From NCBI RefSeq assembly GCF_019431355.1, contig NZ_CP080269.1:5203001-5267000 (forward strand): a stretch of DNA of 64,000 nucleotides, written 5' to 3'. The translations under genes were made by a program, and so were the position numbers. The DNA comes from Paenibacillus sp. R14(2021) (GTDB lineage: Bacteria; Bacillota; Bacilli; Paenibacillales; Paenibacillaceae). Below are positions 1-8,246 of the stretch, one piece after another. The notes under the pieces are model-generated. The model saw only the letters and a program-made list of their open reading frames with translations, was not told the origin of the DNA and did no database searches. Numbering within the stretch: the first letter of the stretch is position 1; every line of letters begins with the position of its first letter.

Positions 1-31
1 GAGATTACGGTAACAACGATGAAGAACAAAA

Positions 32-81
32 GACCCTGCTTGCGGAGCCGAGAGCGTTACTTGCGCGGCCGCAGCAGGGTC
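32..81 (-). terminator. Terminator of the cytochrome c gene
   Basis: Inverted repeat GACCCTGCT (32-40) and AGCAGGGTC (73-81), a 9-bp perfect stem with a long internal segment. On the minus strand it follows the stop codon at 85 and runs into TCTTTTGTTC, a short U-rich tract. It most likely ends the minus-strand cytochrome transcript. Confidence 0.6.
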
Positions 82-84
82 CTT

Positions 85-432
85 TTATTTTTTGGCGCTG
101 AGCCAGCCGGCCAGCTTCTCGACTTCCGCATCCGATAATCTGCTTCCGAATGGGGGCATTACGCCTCCGCCTTGCTTGATTTGCTTCGTAATTTCGGCCT
201 TGGTCATACGTTTGCCGACATGGGTCAGGTTCGTAGCGGCTCCCATCCGGCCCTGAAGATCGGTGCCGTGGCAGGAGACGCAGTTGGATCTAAACGTCTG
301 CGGCGTATCGGCGGAGCCTGTCACGGCTTGAGATGACGAGCCGCAGCCTCCCAGCAAGAGCAGCGCAGCAGGCGCTAGGGCGAGCATTATTCTAGTTATT
401 CGGGCAGGCGTGGCCCGAGAAACGGACGACAT
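85..432 (-). CDS. Membrane-anchored c-type cytochrome (c550/c551-like lipoprotein)
   Basis: A 115-residue small electron-carrier protein expected on the outer face of the membrane. The N-terminus has a basic stretch, a hydrophobic segment and a lipobox ending LLGGC (about residues 26-30), followed by a Ser-rich linker. One heme-attachment motif CVSCH lies at about residues 51-55, and the distal Met ligand is probably in the GVMPPFG segment. Size and order (lipobox, linker, single heme domain) match Bacillus cytochrome c551 (CccB-type), which shuttles electrons from the bc complex to the caa3 oxidase. The start is supported by AAGGAGGA eight bases upstream on the minus strand. It is monocistronic: a terminator follows it and no neighbour shares its direction. 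Confidence 0.88.
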   Translation of the reverse strand: MSSVSRATPARITRIMLALAPAALLLLGGCGSSSQAVTGSADTPQTFRSNCVSCHGTDLQGRMGAATNLTHVGKRMTKAEITKQIKQGGGVMPPFGSRLSDAEVEKLAGWLSAKK

Positions 433-612
433 CGTGATACATCCTCCTTGCCTGTGGATTTATTACTCAGTATAGGCCGATGCTGGATTTAATTGCAACC
501 AAGGTATGGTGGTTCCTTTCATTTTGGTGCGTTATAATAGAGGGTATTGTTGTTTTGAATTGAAAGATTTGCTTAATGAGCGATTAACCTTTTTTGATGA
601 TTGGGAGCCGCA

Positions 613-1485
613 ATGAAACTTACCTACAAGACGATCATTCAAAATTATTTTCACCGATTTCAAGCTGAAGTATCCATGGCTGCTTATTCGCGCATGAATC
701 CGGGCTGGCAGCCGCAGCAAATGCCTGAGTTTTATCGGCTGTGGTTCATTCAAGAAGGATCTGGCGGTCTTCGATTGAACGAGCGCAGCGTGGAGCTGAA
801 GCCGGGTCAGCTTCTGCTCCTTCCCCCGGGTGCGGTGCAATCTTTCGGATCTAATTTCGCGGATGCGGTCGGCCTGCACTGGTGCCATTTTCGGGCATCG
901 ATCGGCGACATGGAACTGTTTGACCTGCTAAACCTGCCGATTTGCGTCATGCCGGAGGAGCAGGAGCACCTGACCTGGCTGTTCCAGCGGCTCATCGAAG
1001 CCTATCGTTCGACGTTGATTACGAGGGAACTGCGCATCCGTGCCGTGCTGTTCGCTATCCTCGCCTCTTATTTGGATTATGTGGAGATTAGTGAGGACTC
1101 GATTCGCCGAATCGAACCGATTGAGAAGATCGACCGCGTGCTGGAGTACATCGAGCAGCATTTGTCCGAAGCGATCAGCGTTGAGGATATGGCTCGGCTG
1201 GCGTTTCTGCATCCGAACTACTTTATCGGGTATTTCAAGAACATTGTCGGCTTTGCGCCGACGCAGTATGTGAATATTCGCAGGCTCGAACGCGCGAAGA
1301 AGCTGCTGGAGCAGGAGGAATACAGCATCTCGGAGATCGCGAGGCAGGTTGGCATGCAGAATTACTATCTGTCCCGCCAGTTCAAGCATTACACGGGGCT
1401 GACGCCGAGCCGCTACAAGCAAATTTATTATCAATCGGTGCAGGGCACATCATTCAGCGCCAGTGAAAGGTCGGAGGATGAATGA
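613..1485 (+). CDS. AraC-family transcriptional regulator
   Basis: A 290-residue regulator with an N-terminal cupin-like sensor domain (about 25-140, including FIQEGSGGLRLNERS and LKPGQLLLLPPG) and a C-terminal double helix-turn-helix AraC domain (about 175-275, ending FKHYTGLTPSRYKQ). The start is set at ATG 613 because GGGAG sits five bases before it; a TTG at 601 in the same frame lacks a site. The stop overlaps the mutY start (ATGA at 1482-1485), so the two are translationally coupled. The pairing with a DNA repair gene does not reveal the effector. Cupin-type AraC proteins usually sense sugars, which would fit the KDPG aldolase downstream, but that is inference. Confidence 0.87.
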   Translation: MKLTYKTIIQNYFHRFQAEVSMAAYSRMNPGWQPQQMPEFYRLWFIQEGSGGLRLNERSVELKPGQLLLLPPGAVQSFGSNFADAVGLHWCHFRASIGDMELFDLLNLPICVMPEEQEHLTWLFQRLIEAYRSTLITRELRIRAVLFAILASYLDYVEISEDSIRRIEPIEKIDRVLEYIEQHLSEAISVEDMARLAFLHPNYFIGYFKNIVGFAPTQYVNIRRLERAKKLLEQEEYSISEIARQVGMQNYYLSRQFKHYTGLTPSRYKQIYYQSVQGTSFSASERSEDE

Positions 1486-2810
1486 CAACGGAAGCGGTCC
1501 GCTATTTCAGCACGGAGCTGCTGCTCTGGTATAAGGCCAACAAAAGGGATCTGCCATGGCGGATGAACCGCGACCCTTACCGGGTGTGGGTATCGGAAAT
1601 TATGCTTCAGCAGACGAGAGTCGATACGGTTATCCCGTATTACGAGCGTTTCATGGCCCAATTCCCGACCGCCGCTGCTCTGGCGGAAGCGCCGGAGCCG
1701 GAGGTGCTCAAATGCTGGGAGGGGCTCGGCTACTACTCGCGCGCACGCAATTTGCAGGCGGGCGCCCGCGAAGTGTTGAGCCTGCATGGCGGCACTGTCC
1801 CGGATGACAAGGCGGCAGTTGCCGCGCTTCGCGGCGTGGGACCTTATACGACGGGCGCGATAATGAGCATTGCGTTCAATCGGCCGGAGCCAGCGGTGGA
1901 CGGAAATGTGATGCGCGTGCTCTCCCGGTATTTCTGCCTGGAAGAGGACATTGCGAAGCCTGCTACGCGGGTGAATATCGAGAAACTGGCAGCGTCTCTG
2001 ATTCCCGAAGGTGAAGCGGGGGACTTCAACCAAGCGCTCATGGAGCTTGGCGCGCTGGTCTGCACGCCGAAATCGCCGGGCTGCTTGACCTGCCCGGTGA
2101 TGATGCACTGCGAGGGACGGATGGCCGGCAAAGCGCAGGTGCTTCCGATCAAGACGAAGGCGAAGCCGCCTCGTCCGGAGACGCGTATCGCTGCGCTTAT
2201 TACGGGCAGCGGTTCGCATGCCGGCAAGCTGCTAGTTCGGCAGCGCCCGGAGAGCGGGCTGCTCGCGCAAATGTGGGAGCTGCCGCATGTGCTGTCGCCA
2301 ACCCCGGCGGCGCCGAAGAGGCGCGGACGCGCCAAAGCGGCTGCCGGCGCGGATCAGGAGATCGCGGCGGGGCTGCTCGGATTAGACGCCGGGCCGATTG
2401 AGGGCGGCGAGACGAGTGCGGGGGTGACAGCGCGCGCTGCGGCCTTCGATTCGGCCGCTAGTCCGATGGATCGCCATGGGGCGATGGCTGATTATTTGTC
2501 ACGTACGCTGTTTGCGGAGGACGGACTGCTGGTTAGGCCTTCTGCATGGTGGGGCGAAACGGAGCATGTGTTCAGCCATATCGTATGGGATATGCAGGTG
2601 TTTCAAGCGGAATTCGGGTTCTGGCAGAATTCCGGCGTATCCGATTCACACGTAGAGACAATAGCTGCGGCGGAATCCAAGAGTGGTTACGGTGACGACG
2701 GCGAGGCGTCTGCCCGCTACAGATGGATCGGGCCGGAAGAAATGCGTACGCTTGCGTTTCCGAACGTGTTTGTCCGCATTCTGCAGGATTATTGGCGCGA
2801 TATGGATTGA
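1482..2810 (+). CDS. mutY: A/G-specific adenine glycosylase
   Basis: Base-excision repair enzyme that removes adenine paired with 8-oxoguanine. The 442-residue protein has the catalytic Glu39 in VSEIMLQQT, the helix-hairpin-helix LRGVGPYTTGA (about 116-126), catalytic Asp140 in AVDGNV, and a 4Fe-4S cluster motif C194-x6-C201-x2-C204-x5-C210. A NUDIX-like C-terminal recognition domain starts near residue 230. It is longer than the usual 350-390 residues because the C-terminal domain carries an Ala/Gly-rich insert around residues 270-330 and a second insert near 370-395. GGAGG lies four bases before the ATG, which overlaps the end of the AraC gene. GC content is high, typical of the core genome here. 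Confidence 0.96.
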   Translation: MTTEAVRYFSTELLLWYKANKRDLPWRMNRDPYRVWVSEIMLQQTRVDTVIPYYERFMAQFPTAAALAEAPEPEVLKCWEGLGYYSRARNLQAGAREVLSLHGGTVPDDKAAVAALRGVGPYTTGAIMSIAFNRPEPAVDGNVMRVLSRYFCLEEDIAKPATRVNIEKLAASLIPEGEAGDFNQALMELGALVCTPKSPGCLTCPVMMHCEGRMAGKAQVLPIKTKAKPPRPETRIAALITGSGSHAGKLLVRQRPESGLLAQMWELPHVLSPTPAAPKRRGRAKAAAGADQEIAAGLLGLDAGPIEGGETSAGVTARAAAFDSAASPMDRHGAMADYLSRTLFAEDGLLVRPSAWWGETEHVFSHIVWDMQVFQAEFGFWQNSGVSDSHVETIAAAESKSGYGDDGEASARYRWIGPEEMRTLAFPNVFVRILQDYWRDMD

Positions 2811-2907
2811 TTTGACGGAGTTCCCGTTCTACAATACTATCAGCAGGGCCGCGTTAGGCAGGAAGCACGCTAACGGCCGGTTCGTATGGAATGAGGAGGC
2901 TGTCTGC

Positions 2908-3540
2908 GTGAGTGACATGCTGGACAAGTTGAAGCAGGAGAAAATCGTTGCTATTTTTCGCGGGATTGAGGATCAATACGCGGATCGGGCGGCGGAAGCG
3001 TTGATCGACGGCGGCATTAAGCTAATGGAGATCACGATGAATACGGAAGGCGCTGTAGGCATGATCCACCGCTGGCGGAATCGATTCGGCGCGCAAGCGG
3101 GCATTGGCGCAGGGACGGTGCTTGACCTCGACATGGCGCAGGAAGCCGTGGCTGCCGGGGCCCAGTTTCTGATTTCGCCGAACCTCGACGAAGCAGTCGT
3201 CGATTACGGGGTGAAGAATGGCGTGCCGGTCTGGCCGGGCGTCATGACGCCGACGGAAATCGTCCGGGCTTGGAAAGCCGGCGCGGAAGCGGTGAAGATT
3301 TTCCCCATGGCTACGCTCGGCGTGAAATACTTGTCTGAGATTCGGGCGCCGCTCGATAAGATCCCGATGCTTGCAACAGGCGGTGTCGATCTGGATAATA
3401 TCCGCGACTACTTCAAGGCCGGCGCTTGCGCTGTTGGCATGGGCAGTAAGCTAGTTCATATGGAGTGGGTGCGAAACGGCAGATTCGATCTGCTGACCGA
3501 GCGCGCTCGTCAGTTTACGGATGCGGCAAAATCTCTGTAA
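2908..3540 (+). CDS. eda: 2-dehydro-3-deoxyphosphogluconate / 4-hydroxy-2-oxoglutarate aldolase
   Basis: A class I aldolase of 210 residues cleaving KDPG (or 4-hydroxy-2-oxoglutarate) to pyruvate and an aldehyde. Key residues are visible: Arg18 in IFRGI, Glu41 in LMEITMN, and the Schiff-base Lys130 in AVKIFPMA; the phosphate-loop segment ATGGV is also present. I chose GTG 2908 because GAGGAGG (2893-2899) precedes it by eight bases; the open frame continues upstream into mutY without a ribosome site. The gene lies about 100 bp after mutY and is followed by a terminator. No kdgK or uronate gene is next to it, so substrate preference cannot be read from context. Confidence 0.92.
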   Translation: MSDMLDKLKQEKIVAIFRGIEDQYADRAAEALIDGGIKLMEITMNTEGAVGMIHRWRNRFGAQAGIGAGTVLDLDMAQEAVAAGAQFLISPNLDEAVVDYGVKNGVPVWPGVMTPTEIVRAWKAGAEAVKIFPMATLGVKYLSEIRAPLDKIPMLATGGVDLDNIRDYFKAGACAVGMGSKLVHMEWVRNGRFDLLTERARQFTDAAKSL

Positions 3541-3577
3541 GCGGCGGATCGAAGAAGACTACTAGATTGGTTGATGG

Positions 3578-3604
3578 AAGCGCGGCTGAGGCTGCGCTTT
3601 TTTT
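3578..3604 (+). terminator. Rho-independent terminator after the aldolase gene
   Basis: AAGCGC (3578-3583) pairs with GCGCTT (3594-3599) around a GGCTGAGGCT loop, followed by a seven-T run. It would end the AraC-mutY-aldolase transcript. Confidence 0.75.
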
Positions 3605-4051
3605 GTTGGGCGGCTGTTGAAGCGTGGGTCTAGGCAAGGTATTCAAAACCTTACAAATTCATTCTGCTGTTAATGCTGCCGAATAAAGCCCCATAAAAAC
3701 AAAGAGGCCTGCGGCATATCCGCAGGCGCAAGAGAGAAAATATATAATAAAGGGGGGTCATGTGTCTATTATAGATTCGAAAGATGAAAGGAACATGAAG
3801 GAAATATTACAATTACATTACAAAGTTAAATATAACCAAGTTGCAGGGGTGTTTATAAAACCATTTTAGGTGATTTGATCGTGAACAGAAGCGTTGCTGG
3901 CTGGAACCGGTGGGTGAATGGGGTAGTCAGGCTTTTAACCGAATATGACGGGCCAGGGCAAATTGAAGCGTTGTATATTTTTCTTGACCAATCGGAAAAT
4001 TGATCATTGAATTCTATTCACCCCAAAAAGTTGCAAATGTCCGCGCGGGCT
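3605..4051. other. Intergenic stretch without a convincing gene
   Basis: Contains a hairpin CCTGCGG/CCGCAGG near 3711-3728, an AT-rich tract with AAGGGGGG near 3750, and a 40-codon frame starting at GTG 3881 and ending at 4003 that has no clear ribosome site and no recognisable motif. I see no supported gene. Confidence 0.4.
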
Positions 4052-4712
4052 TTAGCCGAAATAGGCGCGCATCTCCGACGTGAAGGCGGATAAAGCCGGC
4101 GTGATTAGCGCATCCTTGCGTCTAACGAATACAGTCTTAACGATGGCCTTAGGGCGTTACCAGAACCACTTCCTCATCCACGACGTATTCCTGCACCAGC
4201 TCGGGATGCTCCACAGGGCCTACTACAAACACGCCGCTAAGATCGTAATGCAGAACGCTGTGAAGCAGTTGGTCGGTTGCGCCGGTATTCAATGAGATGT
4301 CGACCGCCGAATAGTCGGTATGAAATTTGGTAAGCAGCTTCGGCAGCTGACCGGCGGCTATCGTCTCCATGGCGCCGATTTGAAGCGGGCCGGAGGGCAC
4401 GGCGGAGCTTCCGACAGCCGACCGAGCTTCCTGCACGACGTGCAAAATTTTTTCCGCATAGAAAACCAGAATTTGACCGGAAGAGGTGAGCGTTATTCCT
4501 CGGTTGTGGCGGTAAAACAGCTGCGTCTGCAGATCATCCTTCAATTCCGCGCATTCGTAACAGGCGAGATTATACACGTCGACGGCGGCCAAAACGCCGG
4601 TAAATGGTAAGCTGCAAGCAGCCAATCCCTTTAGCCTGCGGGCAGTGACGAAATAACGCGCAACGGCGAACTCCACGAGCGCATTATATGTGCAACGCTT
4701 GATTTTTTCCAT
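4052..4712 (-). pseudogene. Broken LysR-family regulator
   Basis: Minus-strand reading gives LysR features such as LFYRHNRGITLTSSGQ (end of the wing of the DNA-binding domain), LQIGAMETIAAGQLP (start of the effector domain) and, in another frame after an early stop at 4149, VFVRRKDALITPAL and the natural end EMRAYFG with a stop at 4052-4054. The first 50 residues no longer read as a helix-turn-helix, so the N-terminus is also frameshifted. The stretch between EEVVLVTP and VFVRRKD is much shorter than in intact LysR proteins, which points to an internal deletion of most of the second effector subdomain. The gene is almost certainly non-functional. Confidence 0.8.
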
Positions 4713-4757
4713 AACGCGTAGCGCAGCTCCGCCGGGTCTCCTACCGGAATTGAAGAC

Positions 4758-4807
4758 AACAGTGCCCGCATCAGCCTTCGTAAGGCGAATGCGGGCACTG
4801 TTTTTTT
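4758..4807 (+). terminator. Strong stem-loop with T-run
   Basis: CAGTGCCCGCAT (4760-4771) pairs with ATGCGGGCACTG (4789-4800), a 12-bp perfect stem followed by seven T residues. On the minus strand it sits just after a short reading frame end at 4812 (residues GQHQGTITVK, then stop), perhaps the 3' scar of a deleted gene, so the element may have served that gene. Confidence 0.6.
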
Positions 4808-4949
4808 GCGTTTATTTGACTGTAATCGTGCCTTGATGCTGGCCGATTCGCCCTTCGCGAGCAGCGGGAGCTTGAAGATCCAGTCTGTCGAGACGGCAGC
4901 CCCCTAACACAGCGTCTTAACATGGTTGGGACAAAGTAAATGATTTCCA

Positions 4950-4969
4950 TTACCCTAATTATAGGGTAA
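4950..4969. promoter_or_regulatory. Palindromic operator candidate upstream of the coiled-coil gene
   Basis: Inverted repeat TTACCCTA-ATTA-TAGGGTAA, 8-bp arms around a 4-bp centre, 58 bp before the ATG at 5028. The position, with a TTGGGA-like element about 20 bp upstream, suggests a repressor site overlapping a promoter. The binding protein is unknown. Confidence 0.4.
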
Positions 4970-5027
4970 AATGGGATGTAGAAAGGCAGTATACTTCAAG
5001 AAATTCAGAGGCAGAGGAGCGTTTGGA

Positions 5028-5822
5028 ATGAATATTTCCATGAATATTAAATCCGATCGAATGGCAGGAGCAATGGGAAGTGCAACTGCTGCTAGATCGA
5101 AGCATAATCATCAAACGGATGATAAGCAAACAAGCGATAAGCAGGACAAACTGACGATTAGCATGCAAGCGCATAGTCTGTTTAATCAAAATCACGGAAA
5201 AAAATCGATGATGGAACGATTAATGGAACAAAAACAAAATATGATGGATCGGCGTAATGACTACATCTCAAACGCGCTTGAAAAAGGAGCGGGTTCGGAT
5301 GAAATTAAAGCTGGGCTGGAACAAATTGATCAACAAATTCAGGAGCTTGATAAGCAAATTCAAGCGCTTCAGCATAAGGATCTCCGCAGTGTAACAGGTG
5401 CCAATCCGGACGCAGAGGATAAGTCTGATGACAAGAAAAATGAAAGCAAGCATACTGTAGATCCCAATCAGGGGTACGGTTCTTCGCTTTCATTGGATAC
5501 CATGAAGGCGCTGGTTTCTTCTCAAAATGAATTGAAACAAACCGGCAGCATGAAAATGGCGCAAATAACGCTAAAACGAGAAGCAAAGGATTGGGAAACC
5601 AACCCTGAGAAAGCAGCACAGCTAAAAAGCAGGGCAGAAGAATTGAATGGTAAAATGATTGATGCCAACTTGGATGCAAATCGTGAATGGGTACAAGCCG
5701 TAGCAAATAGCAATAACAACGAAGAGAGTATTCATCTACATATGAATGAAAACAAGGATGGCAATAACATCGTATCTGTTGACACGAGCAGAAGCGAGTT
5801 ATCGCATGAGGACAAGATTTAA
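5028..5822 (+). CDS. Hypothetical coiled-coil protein, highly polar
   Basis: 264 residues, not recognised as a known domain family. The start is ATG 5028 with GAGGAG ten bases upstream. The protein has no signal peptide or membrane segment, is rich in Lys, Asp, Gln and Met, and contains a heptad-like helix around residues 60-115 (GLEQIDQQIQELDKQIQAL). A Gly/Ser-containing turn (NQGYGSSLSLD) leads to a second helical region (TLKREAKDWETNPEKAAQL). It is monocistronic, preceded by a palindrome, and no terminator is obvious after it. A surface- or flagellum-associated helical protein is possible, but no function can be assigned. Confidence 0.7.
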   Translation: MNISMNIKSDRMAGAMGSATAARSKHNHQTDDKQTSDKQDKLTISMQAHSLFNQNHGKKSMMERLMEQKQNMMDRRNDYISNALEKGAGSDEIKAGLEQIDQQIQELDKQIQALQHKDLRSVTGANPDAEDKSDDKKNESKHTVDPNQGYGSSLSLDTMKALVSSQNELKQTGSMKMAQITLKREAKDWETNPEKAAQLKSRAEELNGKMIDANLDANREWVQAVANSNNNEESIHLHMNENKDGNNIVSVDTSRSELSHEDKI

Positions 5823-6222
5823 CGAGCAACTGGTGAATCCAGCAAAACAACTGAGCGAGTTCGTCTGATAGTATCCGGAGCTACGCGGCATGAGAAGTGC
5901 CTATCAGATCGTCAAGGTATACTAATGCGACGGTATGGGCGCAATCGCCATGAAATAACGGAAGGGCGGCGCCGGCGATCCGCCCATTAGAAGGTGTCGG
6001 CGCCGAAAAATATTTCCTTTTGATCAATAGGACAAGAACTTGTATTTTCCTCCTCCGGCCAATCGACATGAACATGGCCATCGTAGGGAAGAACACCGTG
6101 GAGAGACTCATGCCTCTAACCTTATTCATTCTATACAAACTGTGATAAAATTCATTTGTCAACTTTCAACCGGTTAGGTGGATGCAGAGCTCGAGCAAAA
6201 GAATCATAAAGGGTGTGTCGAG
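5823..6222. other. Intergenic stretch with a possible gene scar
   Basis: The minus strand between about 6110 and 5990 reads LPYDGHVHVDWPEEENTS and then FFGADTF before a stop, which looks like coding sequence in a frame that no longer has a proper start. I do not recognise the family. A long-range repeat TCTGATAG/CTATCAGA brackets 5865-5910. No intact gene is supported. Confidence 0.3.
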
Positions 6223-6798
6223 ATGTCGAAACTCCAAGAGATTATTACGATTTCCAGAAAAATTATTTATTATAAGGGCTACCAAGCCACGTCGATCAGC
6301 GATATTATGGACGAGGCTCACATCGGAAAAGGCCAGTTCTATCACTACTTTTCGTCCAAGCGCGACCTCGGCCTGGCCGTCGTCGATGATCTGGTAAAGG
6401 AATGGGAGAGGGATGTATTCGAGGGCATTTTCGCAGCCGATCTTGATCCTATCGTGAAATTAAATAAAATGCTTGACAGGATGTTGACCATCCATACAGA
6501 CGAAGAAGGGAAATCGGGTTGTCCCGCGGGGAACCTCGCCATCGAGATGAGTGAACACGACGAGACGTTTCGGCTAAAGGTCCATTATATATTTGACCGG
6601 TGGATTTCGTCGATCGAAGGCGCGATCAACGAGCTGAAAGCACTGGGGCATCTCACGTCGGACATCGATGCCAAACAGCATGCACGAACCATCGTTTCTA
6701 TGATCGAAGGCGCCATTTTATTAATGAAGAGTCAAAAAGAAGTCGGGTTTCTCACGAACGCCATCGCGACCATTCGCGCGCAATATCGGCTTTCTTGA
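6223..6798 (+). CDS. TetR-family repressor, NemR-like
   Basis: 191 residues with an N-terminal TetR helix-turn-helix (GYQATSISDIMDEAHIGKG, then FYHYFSSKRDL). The only cysteine is Cys100, in SGCPAGNLAIEMS at the start of the ligand-binding region. This matches the position and context of the redox-active Cys in NemR, which senses electrophiles and hypochlorite and represses an Old Yellow Enzyme gene. The gene downstream here is exactly such an enzyme. The start is ATG 6223 with AAAGGG nine bases upstream; an in-frame GTG at 6178 lacks a site. Operators at 6848 and 6940 lie between the two genes. The NemR-type sensing role is inferred from the single Cys plus the neighbour. Confidence 0.88.
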   Translation: MSKLQEIITISRKIIYYKGYQATSISDIMDEAHIGKGQFYHYFSSKRDLGLAVVDDLVKEWERDVFEGIFAADLDPIVKLNKMLDRMLTIHTDEEGKSGCPAGNLAIEMSEHDETFRLKVHYIFDRWISSIEGAINELKALGHLTSDIDAKQHARTIVSMIEGAILLMKSQKEVGFLTNAIATIRAQYRLS

Positions 6799-6813
6799 AC
6801 CCGTTTTTTTCTA

Positions 6814-6842
6814 TTGCGCATGGGAAGCGATTTTGTTATGAT
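6814..6842 (+). promoter_or_regulatory. Sigma-A promoter of the flavin oxidoreductase gene
   Basis: TTGCGC (6814-6819), a 17-bp spacer and TATGAT (6837-6842). The predicted transcription start near 6849 falls inside the first TetR operator, which explains how a repressor could block it. Confidence 0.75.
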
Positions 6843-6847
6843 CTCTC

Positions 6848-6867
6848 TGTACCAAATGGTAGGTACA
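6848..6867. promoter_or_regulatory. TetR operator 1 (TGTACC-N8-GGTACA)
   Basis: A 20-bp inverted repeat with perfect 6-bp arms overlapping the predicted transcription start. A second site of identical arms and spacing lies at 6940. Assigned to the adjacent NemR-like TetR protein by position. Confidence 0.75.
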
Positions 6868-6939
6868 ATCTAAAGCAAAAAATACGCACTTAAAGGAAGG
6901 GGTACCCAGATGCTTGGCGATCATTTTTTTTGCTGATTC

Positions 6940-6959
6940 TGTACCGACAAGTAGGTACA
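6940..6959. promoter_or_regulatory. TetR operator 2 (TGTACC-N8-GGTACA)
   Basis: Same arms and spacing as operator 1, 92 bp downstream (close to nine helical turns), also sharing the internal GTA before GGTACA. It lies in the untranslated leader, so it would act as a roadblock or loop partner. Confidence 0.7.
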
Positions 6960-7055
6960 AGATTAAGTTAGGAAACAAATGCATGGCAAGTGATGCCGCA
7001 TATGGATCACATAAGAGGGGCATCGACTTTTAAATCGGAGAGGAGCATAAAGAAA

Positions 7056-8141
7056 ATGAAGGAAACGTATAAAGCTCTTTTTGAGCCGTTTCGGCTGCGC
7101 AGCGGCAAGGAATTGAAGAATCGAATCGTCATGGCTCCAATGGGTAATTGGGGCTCTTTGCCCGGAGGCTTTATTTCCGAGGAAGAACTGACTTATTACG
7201 GTCCACGAGCGAAAGATGTCGGGATGGTCATCACTTCGGCTACAACGTTTACTGAAGGGGAACATTATCCCGGAGCGCCGACCACGTTGACGGATGAGCA
7301 TATACCGGGGCTGAGAAAATTAAGTTCACTACTGAAATCTAATGGAGCCGTAGCCATCGTGCAATTGTTTCACGGTGGAGCTCTAAAAATGGAAAACCCG
7401 GAAGCACCGAGTGCCGTAGCGCCGGAAAATTCGGATGCTGCGCCGCCCCATGAACTGACAGATTCTGAAATCGAGGATTTGATTAAGAAATTCGGGGATG
7501 TAACCAAACGGATCATCGAGGCGGGCTTTGACGGTGTAGAGATTCATGGAGCGAATGGCTATCTGATGCAGCAGTTCATTTCGCCTCATTATAATCGCCG
7601 GCAGGACCGCTGGGGAGGCACATTCGAAAAACGGCTGGCGTTTCCGCTCGCTCTCATTGAGGAAGCGAAAAAAGCTAGAGCTGAAAGCGGAAAACCGTTT
7701 GCCATTGGTTATCGAATTTCGCCGGAGGAACCGTTTACCAATGGATTAACTATGGCCGACGCCATTCAAATTGTTGATGTTTTGGCCGATCAGGAGCTGG
7801 ATTATATTCATGTCTCCCTGCATAATTTCTTCTCTAAGCCCCGCCGAGGCGTGGAAAGTAACAAATCCCGGATGGAAATCTTGAAGGAACTTGTAGGAAA
7901 CCGTACGCCACTCATTGGCGTTGGCGAAATTACGACTCCGGAACAAGCTGCAGCCGCCCTATCGTCCGATGTGGAACTTATCGCACTGGGCAGAGCGCTT
8001 CTGCTCGACCCGAACTGGCTAAGCAAGGTTCGAGAAGGCCGAGAAGATCAAATCAAGAACAAGTTATTCCACAGAGACTTACCGGAACTTTTATTTCCAG
8101 AAAAAATGTGGGAACACCCTGACCTGATATTCTCAGATTAA
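7056..8141 (+). CDS. Old Yellow Enzyme family NADH:flavin oxidoreductase
   Basis: 361-residue FMN-dependent TIM-barrel ene-reductase that reduces activated double bonds and electrophiles. Family signatures are the N-terminal LKNRIVMAPMGNW, the substrate-binding His/Asn pair in VEIHGANGYLMQQF, SPHYNRRQDRWGG, and the FMN phosphate site GVGEITTPEQ with ALGRALLLDP. The start is ATG 7056 (AGGAG ten bases upstream); the open frame begins 66 bases earlier but without a ribosome site. It lies downstream of a NemR-like repressor and two matching operators, a standard arrangement for electrophile-inducible detoxification. The physiological substrate is not evident. Confidence 0.92.
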   Translation: MKETYKALFEPFRLRSGKELKNRIVMAPMGNWGSLPGGFISEEELTYYGPRAKDVGMVITSATTFTEGEHYPGAPTTLTDEHIPGLRKLSSLLKSNGAVAIVQLFHGGALKMENPEAPSAVAPENSDAAPPHELTDSEIEDLIKKFGDVTKRIIEAGFDGVEIHGANGYLMQQFISPHYNRRQDRWGGTFEKRLAFPLALIEEAKKARAESGKPFAIGYRISPEEPFTNGLTMADAIQIVDVLADQELDYIHVSLHNFFSKPRRGVESNKSRMEILKELVGNRTPLIGVGEITTPEQAAAALSSDVELIALGRALLLDPNWLSKVREGREDQIKNKLFHRDLPELLFPEKMWEHPDLIFSD

Positions 8142-8204
8142 TCCGTGCTGCGGACAATTTGAAAGAACTTACGTAATATTTTTGGGGCCGTATTAACACT
8201 CTTA

Positions 8205-8237
8205 GGTATCCGTTTGGGTATAGGCCAAACGGATACC
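8205..8237. terminator. Stem-loop between convergent genes
   Basis: GGTATCCGTTTGG (8205-8217) and CCAAACGGATACC (8225-8237) form a perfect 13-bp stem with a 7-nt loop between the OYE gene and the minus-strand glycosidase gene. No T-run follows on either strand, so termination is likely but not certain. Confidence 0.5.
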
Positions 8238-8246
8238 CGAATGGAT

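Noticed and set aside
2683..2907. N-terminal extension of the aldolase frame by 75 codons
   Set aside because: It overlaps the end of mutY, has no ribosome site and no family resemblance; the GTG at 2908 has a strong site.
5305..5850. 181-codon minus-strand ORF opposite the coiled-coil gene
   Set aside because: Antisense shadow of a well-supported gene, rich in Cys, His and Phe, with no ribosome site.
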